Shown here: piece by piece, positions 24,019-32,940 of the stretch
How the letters are laid out: every line of letters begins with the position of its first letter
How positions within the stretch are numbered: position 1 is the stretch's first letter
Assembly (NCBI GenBank): GCA_025458525.1
Contig: JALOSF010000016.1
Coordinates: 1-39,313, forward strand
Length of the DNA: 39,313 bases
Direction: 5' to 3'
DNA from: Cypionkella sp.
GTDB taxonomy: Bacteria; Pseudomonadota; Alphaproteobacteria; Rhodobacterales; Rhodobacteraceae
Position numbers and translations under genes: made by a program
Notes under the pieces: generated by a model
Databases searched by the model: none
What the model was told of the DNA's origin: nothing
What the model saw: only the letters and a program-made list of their open reading frames with translations

Positions 24019-26232
24019 ATGACCATTCCACGTTTGACGGGTGTTGCCGTAGCCCTGGTTTTGATGGGTGCCGCCAGTGCATCTGCCGAAACGCGGCCGA
24101 CGCTGAACCTTTATGGCGGCACCGGGTTGATCGACATGCCCTCTGCGGAAATGCAGCCCGATGGCATCCTGTCGGGAACGACCAGCCATTTCGGCCCGAT
24201 CAGCCGCACCACGCTCAGCTTTCAGATCACGCCGCGCCTGTCGGGCAGTTTTCGTTTTCTGGGCATACGCGACTGGAACCAGCGCTTTTGTCCGCCAAAC
24301 TGTTCGGGCGTAAACAGGTTCGACACCTATTACGACCGCTCTTTTGACCTTCGGTATCAGGTGTTTGACGAAGGTCGGTATCGCCCGGCGCTGGCCATCG
24401 GTTTGCAGGACTTTGTCGGCACCGGGGTGATCGCGGGCGAATACATCGTTGCAACCAAGCATGTGACGCCAGACCTGAAGGTCAGCGCCGGCCTTGGCTG
24501 GGGGCGCTTGGGCAGCTACAAGCCGATCGGAAGTCCGCTGGGCGACCGCCCGCCACTTGATGTCGGCAAGGGTGGCAATTTCAACTTCGACCAGTGGTTT
24601 CGCGGGCCTGCCGCGCCCTTTGCGGGCATAGAGTGGCAGGTCAACGACCAGTGGACCGCCAAGGCCGAATATTCTTCTGATGCCTACCGCGAAGAATCCG
24701 CCCTGCGCGGCACATTTGATCGCCGCAGCCCGCTCAACTTTGGCATCGAGTATCAGCGCAACGATTCGCTGCGATTCGGCGCTTACTACATGTATGGCAG
24801 CGAGGTCGGGATCGCTGCACATTTCATCCTGAACCCCAAGAAACGGGCGGGCGGTGGCATTGTCACCAGCGCCCCCGACGCAGTCGCGCGCAGACCGTCG
24901 CGCGGGGCCGATCCAGAGGCTTGGTCAACCACATGGTTGGGCGACAGCGAAACGCAAGAGGGCCTTCGCGCCCGTCTGGCGCAGCGGCTTGAAAAAGACG
25001 GGGTGCAGGTCGAATCCGTCCGTTTCGAAGGATCGACAGCCCATGTGCGCATCCGCAACCTGACCAATGATGCCGAGGCGCAGGCCGTGGGGCGCACGGC
25101 GCGGGCGATGACGCGTGTGGTGCCCGCCGCAGTCGAACAGTTCGTCATCGTTCCCGTGGTCAATGGCATGCCGGTGTCGCAAGTCGTGCTAAGCCGCTCT
25201 GACCTTGAAGCGTTGGAGTTTGACACCCAAGCCGCCGAAAAGCTGCTGTCCCGCGCGCAGATCCTGTCGGCGCCCGCCTTTTTGAATGATGGGCTGCGGG
25301 ATCCGCAGGCTTACCCGAAGTTCACCTGGGCGCTGGGCCCAACCGCACGGCTGCGGGTGTTTGACCAGAACTCTCCGTTCAAGATTGCGGTCGGCGCGGA
25401 ACTGCGCGGCAGATATGAAATCACGCCGGGTCTGGTGTTGTCGGGGGCCGTGACCAAACATGTGCTGAGCAATCTGGACGATCGCCCGCCGCTGCCGGAT
25501 CGGAACGGGCTGCATCCGGTGCGTTCGGCCAATTATTTCTATGACCGCGACGGCGACCCCGCGCTCGATAATCTTTCGTTGACCTACTACACCAAGCTCG
25601 CCCCCGAGGTGTATGGCCGTGTCTCGCTTGGTTATCTGGAACGGATGTATGGCGGTCTTTCGACCGAAGTCCTCTGGATGCCGACAGAGCGGCGCTGGGC
25701 CATCGGCGCAGAGCTGAACTATGTCGCCCAACGGTCGCCCAACCAAAGGCTTGGCTTCAAGCTGCCCTTGGAAATGTTTGAAACCGATGGCTGTTCACCC
25801 AATTTCGCGACCGCTGCCTGTGGTGCGCGCGACAGCTATCGTGTGGTGACAGGGCATGTGTCGGGCTATTACAAGTTCGACAATGACTTTCAGGTTCAGG
25901 TGGACGTTGGCCGTTATCTTGCCGGTGATGTCGGGGCGACGCTTTCGTTGAAGCGTGAATTCGACAATGGCTGGCGCGTCGGGGCCTTTGTGACCAAGAC
26001 CAACGTCTCGGCCGAGGAATTTGGCAGCGGCTCGTTCGATAAGGGAATCACCATCGAAATCCCCTTTGCCTCGCTGCTTGGAAAACCCAGCACCAGGACG
26101 CAATCCACATTGTTGCGGCCCTTCGGTCGGGATGGAGGCCAGAGGCTGTCGGTCGAGGGGCGTCTTTATGATGAAGTGCGGGGCTATCAGAAAGATGGTC
26201 TGACCGAGCAATGGGGACGGTTCTGGAAATGA
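24019..26232 (+). CDS. YjbH-like outer-membrane exopolysaccharide secretion protein
   Basis: 737 aa. The signal peptide ends near ASAE (residue ~24), then the YjbH/GfcD family opening TLNLYGGTGLIDMPSAEMQPDGILSG. Dense alternating aromatic/polar strands run to the end (YYTKLAPEVYGRVSLGYLERMYGG, GHVSGYYKFDNDFQVQVDVGRYLAGDVGATLSLKREF), typical of a beta-barrel lipoprotein-type exporter, although no lipobox Cys is seen in this one. Relatives in E. coli (YjbH, GfcD) help export exopolysaccharide or group 4 capsule. The start ATG 24019 is fixed by the signal peptide; the frame is open further upstream. It overlaps the yjbF-like gene by ATGA. Confidence 0.9.
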   Translation: MTIPRLTGVAVALVLMGAASASAETRPTLNLYGGTGLIDMPSAEMQPDGILSGTTSHFGPISRTTLSFQITPRLSGSFRFLGIRDWNQRFCPPNCSGVNRFDTYYDRSFDLRYQVFDEGRYRPALAIGLQDFVGTGVIAGEYIVATKHVTPDLKVSAGLGWGRLGSYKPIGSPLGDRPPLDVGKGGNFNFDQWFRGPAAPFAGIEWQVNDQWTAKAEYSSDAYREESALRGTFDRRSPLNFGIEYQRNDSLRFGAYYMYGSEVGIAAHFILNPKKRAGGGIVTSAPDAVARRPSRGADPEAWSTTWLGDSETQEGLRARLAQRLEKDGVQVESVRFEGSTAHVRIRNLTNDAEAQAVGRTARAMTRVVPAAVEQFVIVPVVNGMPVSQVVLSRSDLEALEFDTQAAEKLLSRAQILSAPAFLNDGLRDPQAYPKFTWALGPTARLRVFDQNSPFKIAVGAELRGRYEITPGLVLSGAVTKHVLSNLDDRPPLPDRNGLHPVRSANYFYDRDGDPALDNLSLTYYTKLAPEVYGRVSLGYLERMYGGLSTEVLWMPTERRWAIGAELNYVAQRSPNQRLGFKLPLEMFETDGCSPNFATAACGARDSYRVVTGHVSGYYKFDNDFQVQVDVGRYLAGDVGATLSLKREFDNGWRVGAFVTKTNVSAEEFGSGSFDKGITIEIPFASLLGKPSTRTQSTLLRPFGRDGGQRLSVEGRLYDEVRGYQKDGLTEQWGRFWK

Positions 26233-26876
26233 GATACGCCGCCGCGATTGCGCTGATCTGCGCCCTGTCCGCTTGTGGGAACCAGACTGATTCGCTCGGC
26301 GGCACCGATGTCGCCAAAGCCCTGTTTTCCGCCACGACCGCGCGGGCAACGGGGACTGCGCCCGGAAACAGCCTTGGCCTCACGCGTCAGGCGTTGGAGC
26401 AGGTTCTGACCCCGGTTCAGCTTGCGACCATCGATCAGCGTGGCCAGCAGGCCTTGCTGGGCGAATTGGAGGTCAATCAGGACGTGGTGACATGGTCCAC
26501 CCTGGACGATGTGACTGTTTCCTTTCGCAATGGTGTGATTGTTGCAACACGCGGATTGGGCAATGATCTGATGGCTGCGGCGGGTCCGGCGGTTCAAGGG
26601 CGCTCTGGCACGGTCAACCGCGTCTACACGCATCTCAACGGCGAGGATCAGCCGGTTCGCCGGACATTTGCCTGCACCGTCCTGCCGCGTGGAACAGAAA
26701 CCATTGAAATCATAGAGATCGCCTATGTGACTTCGCGCGTATCGGAACGCTGCACCTCGGGGGATCTGACCTTTCAGAATGACTTCTGGCTGTCGTCTGA
26801 CCAAAAAATGCGCAAATCCCGGCAGTGGATCAGCGAGGATGTGGGATTTCTGACAATTGAAGACCTTCGCCGCTGA
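26229..26876 (+). CDS. YjbF/GfcB-like lipoprotein
   Basis: 215 aa. The signal peptide ends in lipobox LSAC (C16). The rest matches the YjbF/GfcB family in order and size: LTRQALEQVLTPVQLATIDQRGQQALL, then VTWSTLDDVTVSFRNGVIVATRGLGNDLM, then CTSGDLTFQNDFWLSSDQKMRKSRQWISEDVGFLTIEDL. In E. coli it is needed with YjbH/GfcD for polysaccharide secretion. It starts within the end of the yjbH-like gene (ATGA). The order here is H-F-E, reversed compared with E. coli yjbEFGH, and no YjbG/GfcC-like gene is seen. Confidence 0.9.
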   Translation: MRYAAAIALICALSACGNQTDSLGGTDVAKALFSATTARATGTAPGNSLGLTRQALEQVLTPVQLATIDQRGQQALLGELEVNQDVVTWSTLDDVTVSFRNGVIVATRGLGNDLMAAAGPAVQGRSGTVNRVYTHLNGEDQPVRRTFACTVLPRGTETIEIIEIAYVTSRVSERCTSGDLTFQNDFWLSSDQKMRKSRQWISEDVGFLTIEDLRR

Positions 26877-26888
26877 TGCAAGCTGGAA

Positions 26889-26906
26889 AGGGTTTTACTG
26901 AACCCT
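26889..26906 (+). other. Intergenic hairpin before the YjbE-like gene
   Basis: AGGGTT, loop TTACTG, AACCCT. A 6-bp stem without a T-run, 46 bases before the small gene. It could protect or process the transcript so that the small protein is made at a different level from the two proteins before it. Confidence 0.35.
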
Positions 26907-26951
26907 CGAATGTGCTACTTACAAACCAACGTCTTGGAAATGGAGATTGCT

Positions 26952-27194
26952 ATGTCCCGCATCACTGCCTTTGTTGCATCTATTGCTCTGGTCGCTTCGG
27001 TTTCGGCAGCTTCGGCTGGTGGCATGAACGCAGCCGCCGAGGAGGAAGAGCCCATCGTTGTGGTTCAGGAAACCTCGTCCTCCTCGGCTCCGGGCTTCAG
27101 CGCCGGTGGTCTGGGTGGCGGCGCTGTCGTCGCCGGTCTGGCAGGCGTGGCTTTGCTCGCCGCTCTGGCCAACTCGTCCTCGGGCAGCCACTGA
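26952..27194 (+). CDS. Small secreted YjbE-like protein of the exopolysaccharide locus
   Basis: 80 aa. Signal peptide MSRITAFVASIALVASVSAASA, then GGM, an acidic run (AAAEEEEPIVVVQE), TSSSSAPG, a Gly-rich part, a hydrophobic segment (GAVVAGLAGVALLAALA) and a Ser-rich end. GGAG lies 6 bases upstream. E. coli YjbE is also ~80 aa, Ala/Gly/Ser/Thr-rich and exported, and belongs to the same operon type, hence the comparison; direct sequence similarity is weak, and this is mainly an argument from position and composition. A near-copy in architecture is encoded at 16637-16816. Strong terminator 18 bases after the stop. Confidence 0.78.
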   Translation: MSRITAFVASIALVASVSAASAGGMNAAAEEEEPIVVVQETSSSSAPGFSAGGLGGGAVVAGLAGVALLAALANSSSGSH

Positions 27195-27211
27195 ACACCT
27201 AAATTCGCGTG

Positions 27212-27235
27212 AAGGCCCGCTTCGGCGGGCCTTTT
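27212..27235 (+). terminator. Intrinsic terminator closing the yjb-like operon
   Basis: AAGGCCCGC, loop TTCG, GCGGGCCTT running into TTTTT. UUCG tetraloop and T-run: a textbook strong terminator. Confidence 0.95.
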
Positions 27236-27275
27236 TGCTTTGGTGCGTTGCGGTGCCCCGTTGCGTGATGATCGC

Positions 27276-27304
27276 TTGCAATTCGCGCGGGATCGCTCTA
27301 TTTA
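27276..27304 (+). promoter_or_regulatory. Promoter of the rimP-nusA-ylxR-infB operon
   Basis: TTGCAA (27276-27281), exactly 17 bp, TATTTA (27299-27304). It would start transcription near 27311, giving an ~80-base leader that holds the hairpins described below. Confidence 0.6.
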
Positions 27305-27356
27305 ACGTTCAACAGCGGTTTCGGGGTCCACACTCGAAGCTACCGAAAAATCTTCC

Positions 27357-27378
27357 CGGGCCGCATGGCCCGTTTTTT
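27357..27378 (+). terminator. Leader terminator/attenuator upstream of rimP
   Basis: CGGGCC, loop GCAT, GGCCCG followed by six T (27373-27378). It lies between the promoter and rimP, ending 13 bases before the rimP ATG, so it would stop most transcripts unless read through. An upstream pairing TTTCGG (27320) with CCGAAA (~27343) could form a second hairpin. NusA is encoded in this operon and controls such terminators, which suggests autoregulation (inference). Confidence 0.75.
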
Positions 27379-27391
27379 GTTTGTGGATGCC

Positions 27392-27997
27392 ATGACCGAC
27401 CTTATCGCCAAAACTGCCATCGACCGCCGGCTTGCCGGTATTGTCGGCCCCGTGATCGAAGGGCTGGGGTTTGAGCTGGTGCGTGTGCGGCTGATGGGGG
27501 GCAAGACGCGCATCCTTCAGATCATGGCCGACCGTGCCGAAGGCGGGATCGAGGTTGACGATTGCGCAACGATTTCGACCGCTGTTTCGGCGGTCCTCGA
27601 TGTGGAAGACCCGGTTGAAGACAATTACGTTCTGGAAGTGTCTTCCCCCGGCATCGACCGTCCTTTGACCCGTCTCAAGGATTTCGACATGTGGAAGGGC
27701 TGGGAAGCCCGGATCGAGACGACCGAGCTTATCGACGGGCGCCGCCGGTTCAAAGGCACCCTTGCCGGTGTCGAGGATGAGGAAATTCTCATTCAGATCG
27801 AAGAAGGCGGCGAGGAGGTTACGATCGGATTGCGCTTTGACTGGTTGTCTGATGCCAAACTGATCCTGACCGACGAGCTGATCGCCGAAATGCTGCGCCA
27901 GAAAAAGGCAAGCGGCACCTTTGACGAATCGCAGTTCGACGAGATCGAAGAAATCGAAGGCGAGGATGACGAGCCCGCCGAAGAAACCAAACACTAA
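27392..27997 (+). CDS. rimP: Ribosome maturation factor RimP
   Basis: 201 aa, needed for 30S subunit maturation. Family stretches: [57 protein letters not shown] and the C-terminal Sm-like barrel with [20 protein letters not shown]. The tail (from ~180) is strongly acidic. The start ATG 27392 ([14 protein letters not shown]) agrees with relatives. An in-frame ATG at 27365 lies in the loop of the leader hairpin and would add nine residues; it is less likely but would couple the hairpin to initiation. First gene of the rimP-nusA-ylxR-infB operon. Confidence 0.95.
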   Translation: MTDLIAKTAIDRRLAGIVGPVIEGLGFELVRVRLMGGKTRILQIMADRAEGGIEVDDCATISTAVSAVLDVEDPVEDNYVLEVSSPGIDRPLTRLKDFDMWKGWEARIETTELIDGRRRFKGTLAGVEDEEILIQIEEGGEEVTIGLRFDWLSDAKLILTDELIAEMLRQKKASGTFDESQFDEIEEIEGEDDEPAEETKH

Positions 27998-28013
27998 GAC
28001 CGGGAGTTGACCG

Positions 28014-29621
28014 ATGGCGATTACCTCTGCCAACCAGCTTGAGCTTTTGCAGACCGCCGAGGCCGTGGCGCGCGAAAAGATGATCGACCCGGATCTGGTG
28101 ATCCAGGCGATGGAGGAAACGCTCGCCCGTGCCGCCAAGTCGCGTTACGGCAGCGAGTTGGACATCCGCGTGAAGATCGACCGCAAGACCGGGCGCGCAA
28201 CCTTTGCCCGCATCCGCACCGTGGTCGAGGATGAGGCGCTGGAGAATCACCATGCCCAGCTGACCGTCAAGCAGGCGAAAAGCTATCTGGCCGATCCCCA
28301 GATCGGTGACGAGGTCATCGACGAGGTGCCGCCGGTCGATCTGGGCCGGATCGCCGCGCAATCGGGCAAGCAGGTGCTGTTGCAGCGCGTGCGCGAGGCC
28401 GAGCGGGACCGTCAGTTCGACGAATTCAAGGACCGCAAGGGCACGATCATCAACGGCGTCGTCAAGCGCGAGGAATACGGCAACGTCATCGTCGATGTGG
28501 GCCGGGGCGAGGGTATCCTGCGCCGCAATGAAAAGATCGGCCGCGAGGCTTATCGCATCGGCGACCGGATCCGCTGCTATATCAAGGATGTGCGCCGCGA
28601 AGCGCGGGGTCCGCAGATCTTCTTGTCGCGCACCGACCCGCAGTTCATGGCCGAGCTGTTCAAGATGGAAGTGCCGGAAATCTATGATGGCATCATCGAG
28701 ATCAAGGCTGTGGCCCGTGACCCCGGGTCGCGTGCCAAGATTGCCGTGATTTCCTATGACAACTCGATCGACCCGGTGGGCGCCTGCGTTGGTATGCGCG
28801 GCAGCCGGGTTCAGGCTGTGGTGAATGAACTTCAGGGCGAAAAGATCGACATCATTCCGTGGAATCAGGATCAGGCGACTTTCCTTGTGAACGCATTGCA
28901 GCCTGCCGAGGTGTCCAAGGTCGTGATCGACGAGGAGATCGGCAAGATCGAAGTCGTGGTGCCGGACGAGCAGCTTTCGCTGGCCATCGGTCGCCGCGGG
29001 CAGAACGTGCGTCTGGCCAGCCAGCTGACCGGCCTTGACATCGACATCATGACCGAGGCCGAGGAATCGCAGCGTCGTCAGGCCGAATTCGCCGAGCGCA
29101 CCAAGCTGTTCATGGACACGCTGGATGTGGACGAGATGATGGCGCAGCTTCTGGTCTCCGAAGGGTTCACCAACCTTGAGGAAGTGGCCTATGTCGAAGA
29201 AGACGAGTTGTTGTCGATCGACGGCTTTGACGAAGGCACCGCAGCCGAATTGCAGGCGCGCGCCCGCGACTATCTTGAAGAACAGGCCCGCAAGGCGCTT
29301 GAGAATGCCCGCAGCATGGGTGTCGAAGAAAGCCTTATCAACTTTGACGGGCTGACGCCGCAGATGCTTGAAGCCCTGGCCAAGGACGGGATCAAGACGC
29401 TGGAAGACTTCGCCACCTGCGCTGACTGGGAGCTGGCTGGCGGCTGGACCACGGAAAATGGCCAGCGCAAGAAAGACGAAGGCATTCTTGAAAAGTTCGA
29501 TGTCAGCCTGGAGGAGGCGCAGACACTGGTGATGACCGCGCGGGTCATGTTGGGCTGGGTCGATCCGACCGAGATGGACGCGGCCGAAGACGACGCCGAA
29601 ACCGAGGAGGCCGAGGCCTGA
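28014..29621 (+). CDS. nusA: Transcription termination/antitermination factor NusA
   Basis: 535 aa. N-terminal RNA-polymerase-binding domain (~1-130), S1 domain ([25 protein letters not shown]), two KH domains ([34 protein letters not shown]) and a C-terminal part with two acidic helix-hairpin-helix-like repeats ([42 protein letters not shown]), normal for proteobacteria. It binds RNA polymerase and modulates pausing, termination and rRNA antitermination. GGGAG precedes the ATG, 16 bp after rimP. The stop codon lies within an 11-bp inverted repeat (29611-29634). Confidence 0.97.
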   Translation: MAITSANQLELLQTAEAVAREKMIDPDLVIQAMEETLARAAKSRYGSELDIRVKIDRKTGRATFARIRTVVEDEALENHHAQLTVKQAKSYLADPQIGDEVIDEVPPVDLGRIAAQSGKQVLLQRVREAERDRQFDEFKDRKGTIINGVVKREEYGNVIVDVGRGEGILRRNEKIGREAYRIGDRIRCYIKDVRREARGPQIFLSRTDPQFMAELFKMEVPEIYDGIIEIKAVARDPGSRAKIAVISYDNSIDPVGACVGMRGSRVQAVVNELQGEKIDIIPWNQDQATFLVNALQPAEVSKVVIDEEIGKIEVVVPDEQLSLAIGRRGQNVRLASQLTGLDIDIMTEAEESQRRQAEFAERTKLFMDTLDVDEMMAQLLVSEGFTNLEEVAYVEEDELLSIDGFDEGTAAELQARARDYLEEQARKALENARSMGVEESLINFDGLTPQMLEALAKDGIKTLEDFATCADWELAGGWTTENGQRKKDEGILEKFDVSLEEAQTLVMTARVMLGWVDPTEMDAAEDDAETEEAEA

Positions 29622-29634
29622 TCTCAGGCCTCGG
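29611..29634 (+). promoter_or_regulatory. Hairpin over the nusA stop codon and the ylxR ribosome-binding site
   Basis: CCGAGGCCTGA, TC, TCAGGCCTCGG: 11 perfect pairs (inner ones cannot all form across so short a loop). The TGA of nusA is in the left arm, and the first two bases of GGAG (29633-29636), the site for ylxR, are in the right arm. Ribosomes finishing nusA would open it, so ylxR translation is probably coupled to nusA. Confidence 0.55.
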
Positions 29635-29644
29635 AGCAGCGCGC

Positions 29645-30289
29645 ATGACGCGTGGCGGGCGGGACAAGGATCGCGACGAACCGGAACGCAAATGCATTGT
29701 GTCCGGGGAAAGCCAGCCAAAAGCGGGTCTGATCCGCTTTGTGCTGGGCCCGGAAGGCATGATCGTGCCGGATATTCTGGCACGCCTGCCGGGTCGGGGC
29801 ATCTATGTCGAGGCCGATCGGTCGGCCCTTGCCAGGGCGGTCAAGAAAAACCTGTTCTCGCGCGCCGCACGCCAGCCTGTTACAGTTGCGGATGATCTGC
29901 CTGATATGGTTGAACGCCTGTTGGCACAGCGGGTGATTGATCTTATATCGCTGGCACGCAAGGCGGGTGACGCATTGTGCGGTTACGAAAAGGTCAAGGA
30001 TTGGCTGATCAAGGGTCAGGCCAGGACCTTGATTCAGGCCAGCGACGGTTCTGAACGCGGGAAAGAAAAACTTCGCCCGCCGAATGGGCCGGAATCCCTG
30101 ATTTCCTGCCTGACGGCGGGGGAATTGGGTTTGGCATTCGGCCGCGAACGTGCCATACACGCCGCGCTTGCGGCTGGTGGACTCAACAACCGTGTTGTAG
30201 AGGAAGCGGCAAGGCTTGTCGGACTGCGTGGGGCAGAGGACAAGCAGGTCGGCGACATGATCGCCGGGAAGGATACGAAGGACGCATGA
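29645..30289 (+). CDS. YlxR-family RNA-binding protein with L7Ae-like C-terminal domain
   Basis: 214 aa. N-terminal YlxR/DUF448 domain ([42 protein letters not shown], ~14-60), then an L7Ae/L30e-like domain (~95-190: [40 protein letters not shown]...). Both are nucleic-acid-binding folds. In Firmicutes these are two separate genes (ylxR, ylxQ) in the same operon position; here, as in other alphaproteobacteria, they are fused. The role is probably in translation or RNA control. The ATG is 23 bp after the nusA stop, and its site is partly sequestered in a hairpin. It overlaps infB by ATGA. Confidence 0.92.
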   Translation: MTRGGRDKDRDEPERKCIVSGESQPKAGLIRFVLGPEGMIVPDILARLPGRGIYVEADRSALARAVKKNLFSRAARQPVTVADDLPDMVERLLAQRVIDLISLARKAGDALCGYEKVKDWLIKGQARTLIQASDGSERGKEKLRPPNGPESLISCLTAGELGLAFGRERAIHAALAAGGLNNRVVEEAARLVGLRGAEDKQVGDMIAGKDTKDA

Positions 30290-32877
30290 GCGATACAGAC
30301 GGCAAAAAACCCCTTGGTTTGGGTGGCGCACCTCGTTCTGGTCAGGTGAAGCAAAGCTTCAGCCATGGCCGGACGAAAAGCGTCGTGGTTGAAACGAAGC
30401 GCAAGCGCGTGGTCGTTCCCACAAAGCCGGGCGCAGCCGCGGGCGCAACGGGTGCAGGCGGCGGGTCGCCCTCGCTTGGTGATCCGGCGAAACGTCCTGC
30501 GGGGATTTCAGACGCCGAGATGGAACGCCGTCTGGCGGCGTTGCGGGCCGCAAAGGCACGCGAAGCCGCCGACAACGAACGCCGCGCCGAAGAAGAGCGT
30601 CAGCGTGAGGAAGATCGTCAGCGTCGCCGCGAGGAAATCGAAGCCAAGGAGCGCGAGGAGCGGGAGCGTCTGGAAGCCCTGCGCCTGAAGGCCGAGGAAG
30701 AAGAACGCGCCGCGCGCGCCGAGGCAGAGGCCCGCTTGGCCGCCGCAGCCCAGCGCAAGGCAGAGGTGCTTGGCACCCGCCCACGCTCGGCCGAGAAGCC
30801 CGCGCCAGAGCCGAAGCAAGCCGCGCCGGCCGAAAGTGCCGCCCCGTCGCGTTCGCAAGACGCAGCCGGGCCGCGCGGTGTTGCCGCAAAGGCCCCCCTT
30901 GCCCCCGCGCCCCAGCGCAAGACCGACCGTGAGCGCGAGGAGCGCGAGCGCAGCGCAAAGGCAAAGGGCGATGACAGCCGTCGTGGTGGCAAGCTGACCT
31001 TGTCGGCGGCGCTTGATGGCGAAGGTGGCCGGACGCGCAGCCTTGCCGCGATGAAGCGCAAGCAGGAAAAAGCCCGTCAAAAGGCGATGGGTTTTGGCAA
31101 CAAACCCGAAAAGCAGGTGCGCGACGTGCAGCTGCCCGAAACCATCGTGGTGTCGGAACTTGCCAACCGGATGGCGGAACGTGCGGCTGATGTGGTCAAG
31201 TCGCTCATGAAAATGGGCATGATGGTCACGATGAATCAGGCCATCGATGCCGATACCGCCGAGTTGGTGATCGAAGAATTTGGCCACAAGGCGGTGCGCG
31301 TGTCCGACGCCGACGTCGAACAGGTGATCGATACGGTTCAGGACAAGCCAGAAGATCTGGCGCCGCGTCCGCCGATCGTGACGATCATGGGTCACGTTGA
31401 CCATGGCAAGACCAGCCTGCTGGACGCGATCCGCAAGGCGAATGTGGTCGCCGGTGAGGCGGGTGGCATCACCCAGCACATCGGTGCCTATCAGGTCAAA
31501 ACCGCCAATGGCGCCTTGGTCACGTTCCTCGACACGCCCGGTCACGCCGCCTTTACCAGCATGCGGGCCCGTGGCGCACATGTGACGGATATCGTCATCC
31601 TGGTGGTTGCGGCCGATGATGCGGTCATGCCGCAGACGGTCGAGGCGATCAACCACGCCAAGGCGGCGAAAGTGCCGATGATCGTGGCCATCAACAAGAT
31701 GGACAAGCACGGCGCGGATGCCACCAAGGTGCGGACCGATCTGCTGCAACACGAGGTCGTCGTGGAGGCGATGTCGGGCGACGTGCAGGATGTCGAGCTG
31801 TCGGCCAAGACGGGCATGGGTCTGGACAATCTGCTTGAGGCGATCTCGCTTCAGGCCGAGATCCTGGAACTCAAGGCCAACCCGCACCGTGCCGCTTCGG
31901 GCGCTGTCATCGAGGCAAAGCTGGATGTGGGACGCGGCCCCGTCGCAACCGTTCTGGTGCAGAACGGCACCCTGCGCAAAGGCGATATCTTTGTCGTCGG
32001 CGAACAGTGGGGCAAGGTGCGCGCGCTGGTCAACGATCAGGGCGAAACGGTGCTGGAGGCTGGCCCCTCGGTTCCGGTCGAAGTGCTTGGCCTTTCGGGC
32101 ACGCCTTCGGCTGGCGATACGCTGAACGTGGTCGAAACCGAAGCGCAAGCGCGTGAAATCGCTGATTATCGGGAAAAGGCGGCCAAGGACAAACGCGCCG
32201 CTGCCGGTGCGGCCACCACGCTGGAACAGCTTATGGCAAAGGCCAAGGCCGACCAGTCGGTCGCCGAATTGCCGGTTGTCATCAAGGCCGATACCCAAGG
32301 CTCTGCCGAGGCTATCGTGCAAGCGCTGGAAAAGGTTGGCAACGACGAGGTTCGGGTGCGCGTGCTTCACTACGGTGTTGGCGCCATCACCGATACCGAT
32401 GTGGGTCTGGCCGAAGCATCGAACGCGCCGATCATCGGGTTCAACGTGCGGGCCAATGCGTCTGCGCGCCAATCAGCCAACCAGAAAGGGGTCGAGATTC
32501 GCTATTACTCGATCATCTATGATCTGGTTGATGACATCAAAGCCGCCGCCTCTGGCCTGCTCAAGGCCGAAGTGCGTGAAACCTTTATCGGTTATGCGCA
32601 GATCAAAGAGGTGTTCAAGGTTACGGGCGTTGGCATGGTTGCCGGCTGCCTTGTCACCGAAGGTGTCGCCCGCCGGTCGGCCGGTGTTCGCCTGCTGCGT
32701 GACAGTGTCGTGATCCACGAAGGCACGTTGAAGACGCTGAAGCGTTACAAGGACGAAGTGAAGGAAGTGATTTCGGGTCAGGAATGCGGCATGGCGTTCG
32801 AGCGCTATGAAGACATTCGTCAGGGCGATGTCATCGAAATCTTCGAGCGCGAAGAAGTGCAGCGCACCTTGGCCTAA
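30286..32877 (+). CDS. infB: Translation initiation factor IF-2
   Basis: 863 aa. A long charged N-terminal region (~70-260) rich in Arg/Glu/Ala, probably helical and partly disordered, then the IF2 N-domain and the GTPase: [16 protein letters not shown] (G1), [12 protein letters not shown] (G2), [10 protein letters not shown] (G3), [10 protein letters not shown] (G4) and SAKTGMG (G5), followed by the beta-barrel domains, and the fMet-tRNA-binding C2 domain from about 775. It brings fMet-tRNA to the 30S subunit. The start ATG 30286 overlaps the ylxR-like gene (ATGA). Internal in-frame starts for shorter forms, as in E. coli, are possible but not identified. A long terminator follows. Confidence 0.97.
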   Translation: MSDTDGKKPLGLGGAPRSGQVKQSFSHGRTKSVVVETKRKRVVVPTKPGAAAGATGAGGGSPSLGDPAKRPAGISDAEMERRLAALRAAKAREAADNERRAEEERQREEDRQRRREEIEAKEREERERLEALRLKAEEEERAARAEAEARLAAAAQRKAEVLGTRPRSAEKPAPEPKQAAPAESAAPSRSQDAAGPRGVAAKAPLAPAPQRKTDREREERERSAKAKGDDSRRGGKLTLSAALDGEGGRTRSLAAMKRKQEKARQKAMGFGNKPEKQVRDVQLPETIVVSELANRMAERAADVVKSLMKMGMMVTMNQAIDADTAELVIEEFGHKAVRVSDADVEQVIDTVQDKPEDLAPRPPIVTIMGHVDHGKTSLLDAIRKANVVAGEAGGITQHIGAYQVKTANGALVTFLDTPGHAAFTSMRARGAHVTDIVILVVAADDAVMPQTVEAINHAKAAKVPMIVAINKMDKHGADATKVRTDLLQHEVVVEAMSGDVQDVELSAKTGMGLDNLLEAISLQAEILELKANPHRAASGAVIEAKLDVGRGPVATVLVQNGTLRKGDIFVVGEQWGKVRALVNDQGETVLEAGPSVPVEVLGLSGTPSAGDTLNVVETEAQAREIADYREKAAKDKRAAAGAATTLEQLMAKAKADQSVAELPVVIKADTQGSAEAIVQALEKVGNDEVRVRVLHYGVGAITDTDVGLAEASNAPIIGFNVRANASARQSANQKGVEIRYYSIIYDLVDDIKAAASGLLKAEVRETFIGYAQIKEVFKVTGVGMVAGCLVTEGVARRSAGVRLLRDSVVIHEGTLKTLKRYKDEVKEVISGQECGMAFERYEDIRQGDVIEIFEREEVQRTLA

Positions 32878-32893
32878 GGCGAGGTTCAGAAAA

Positions 32894-32931
32894 ACATCAA
32901 AAAGCCGGGGTTTCCCCCGGCTTTTTGATGT
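32894..32931. terminator. Long bidirectional terminator after infB
   Basis: A perfect 17-bp inverted repeat, ACATCAAAAAGCCGGGG / CCCCGGCTTTTTGATGT, with a 4-base loop. A-run and T-run flank the GC core on both sides, so it serves infB (plus) and the small convergent gene (minus). Confidence 0.95.
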
Positions 32932-32940
32932 GCGGTGACT

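Noticed and set aside
27819-29783. 654-codon minus-strand open frame opposite nusA
   Set aside because: Shadow frame spanning parts of three well-supported genes; its translation has no recognisable domain.
30508-32472. 654-codon minus-strand open frame opposite infB
   Set aside because: Antisense to the conserved IF-2 GTPase; composition is typical of a reverse-frame shadow.
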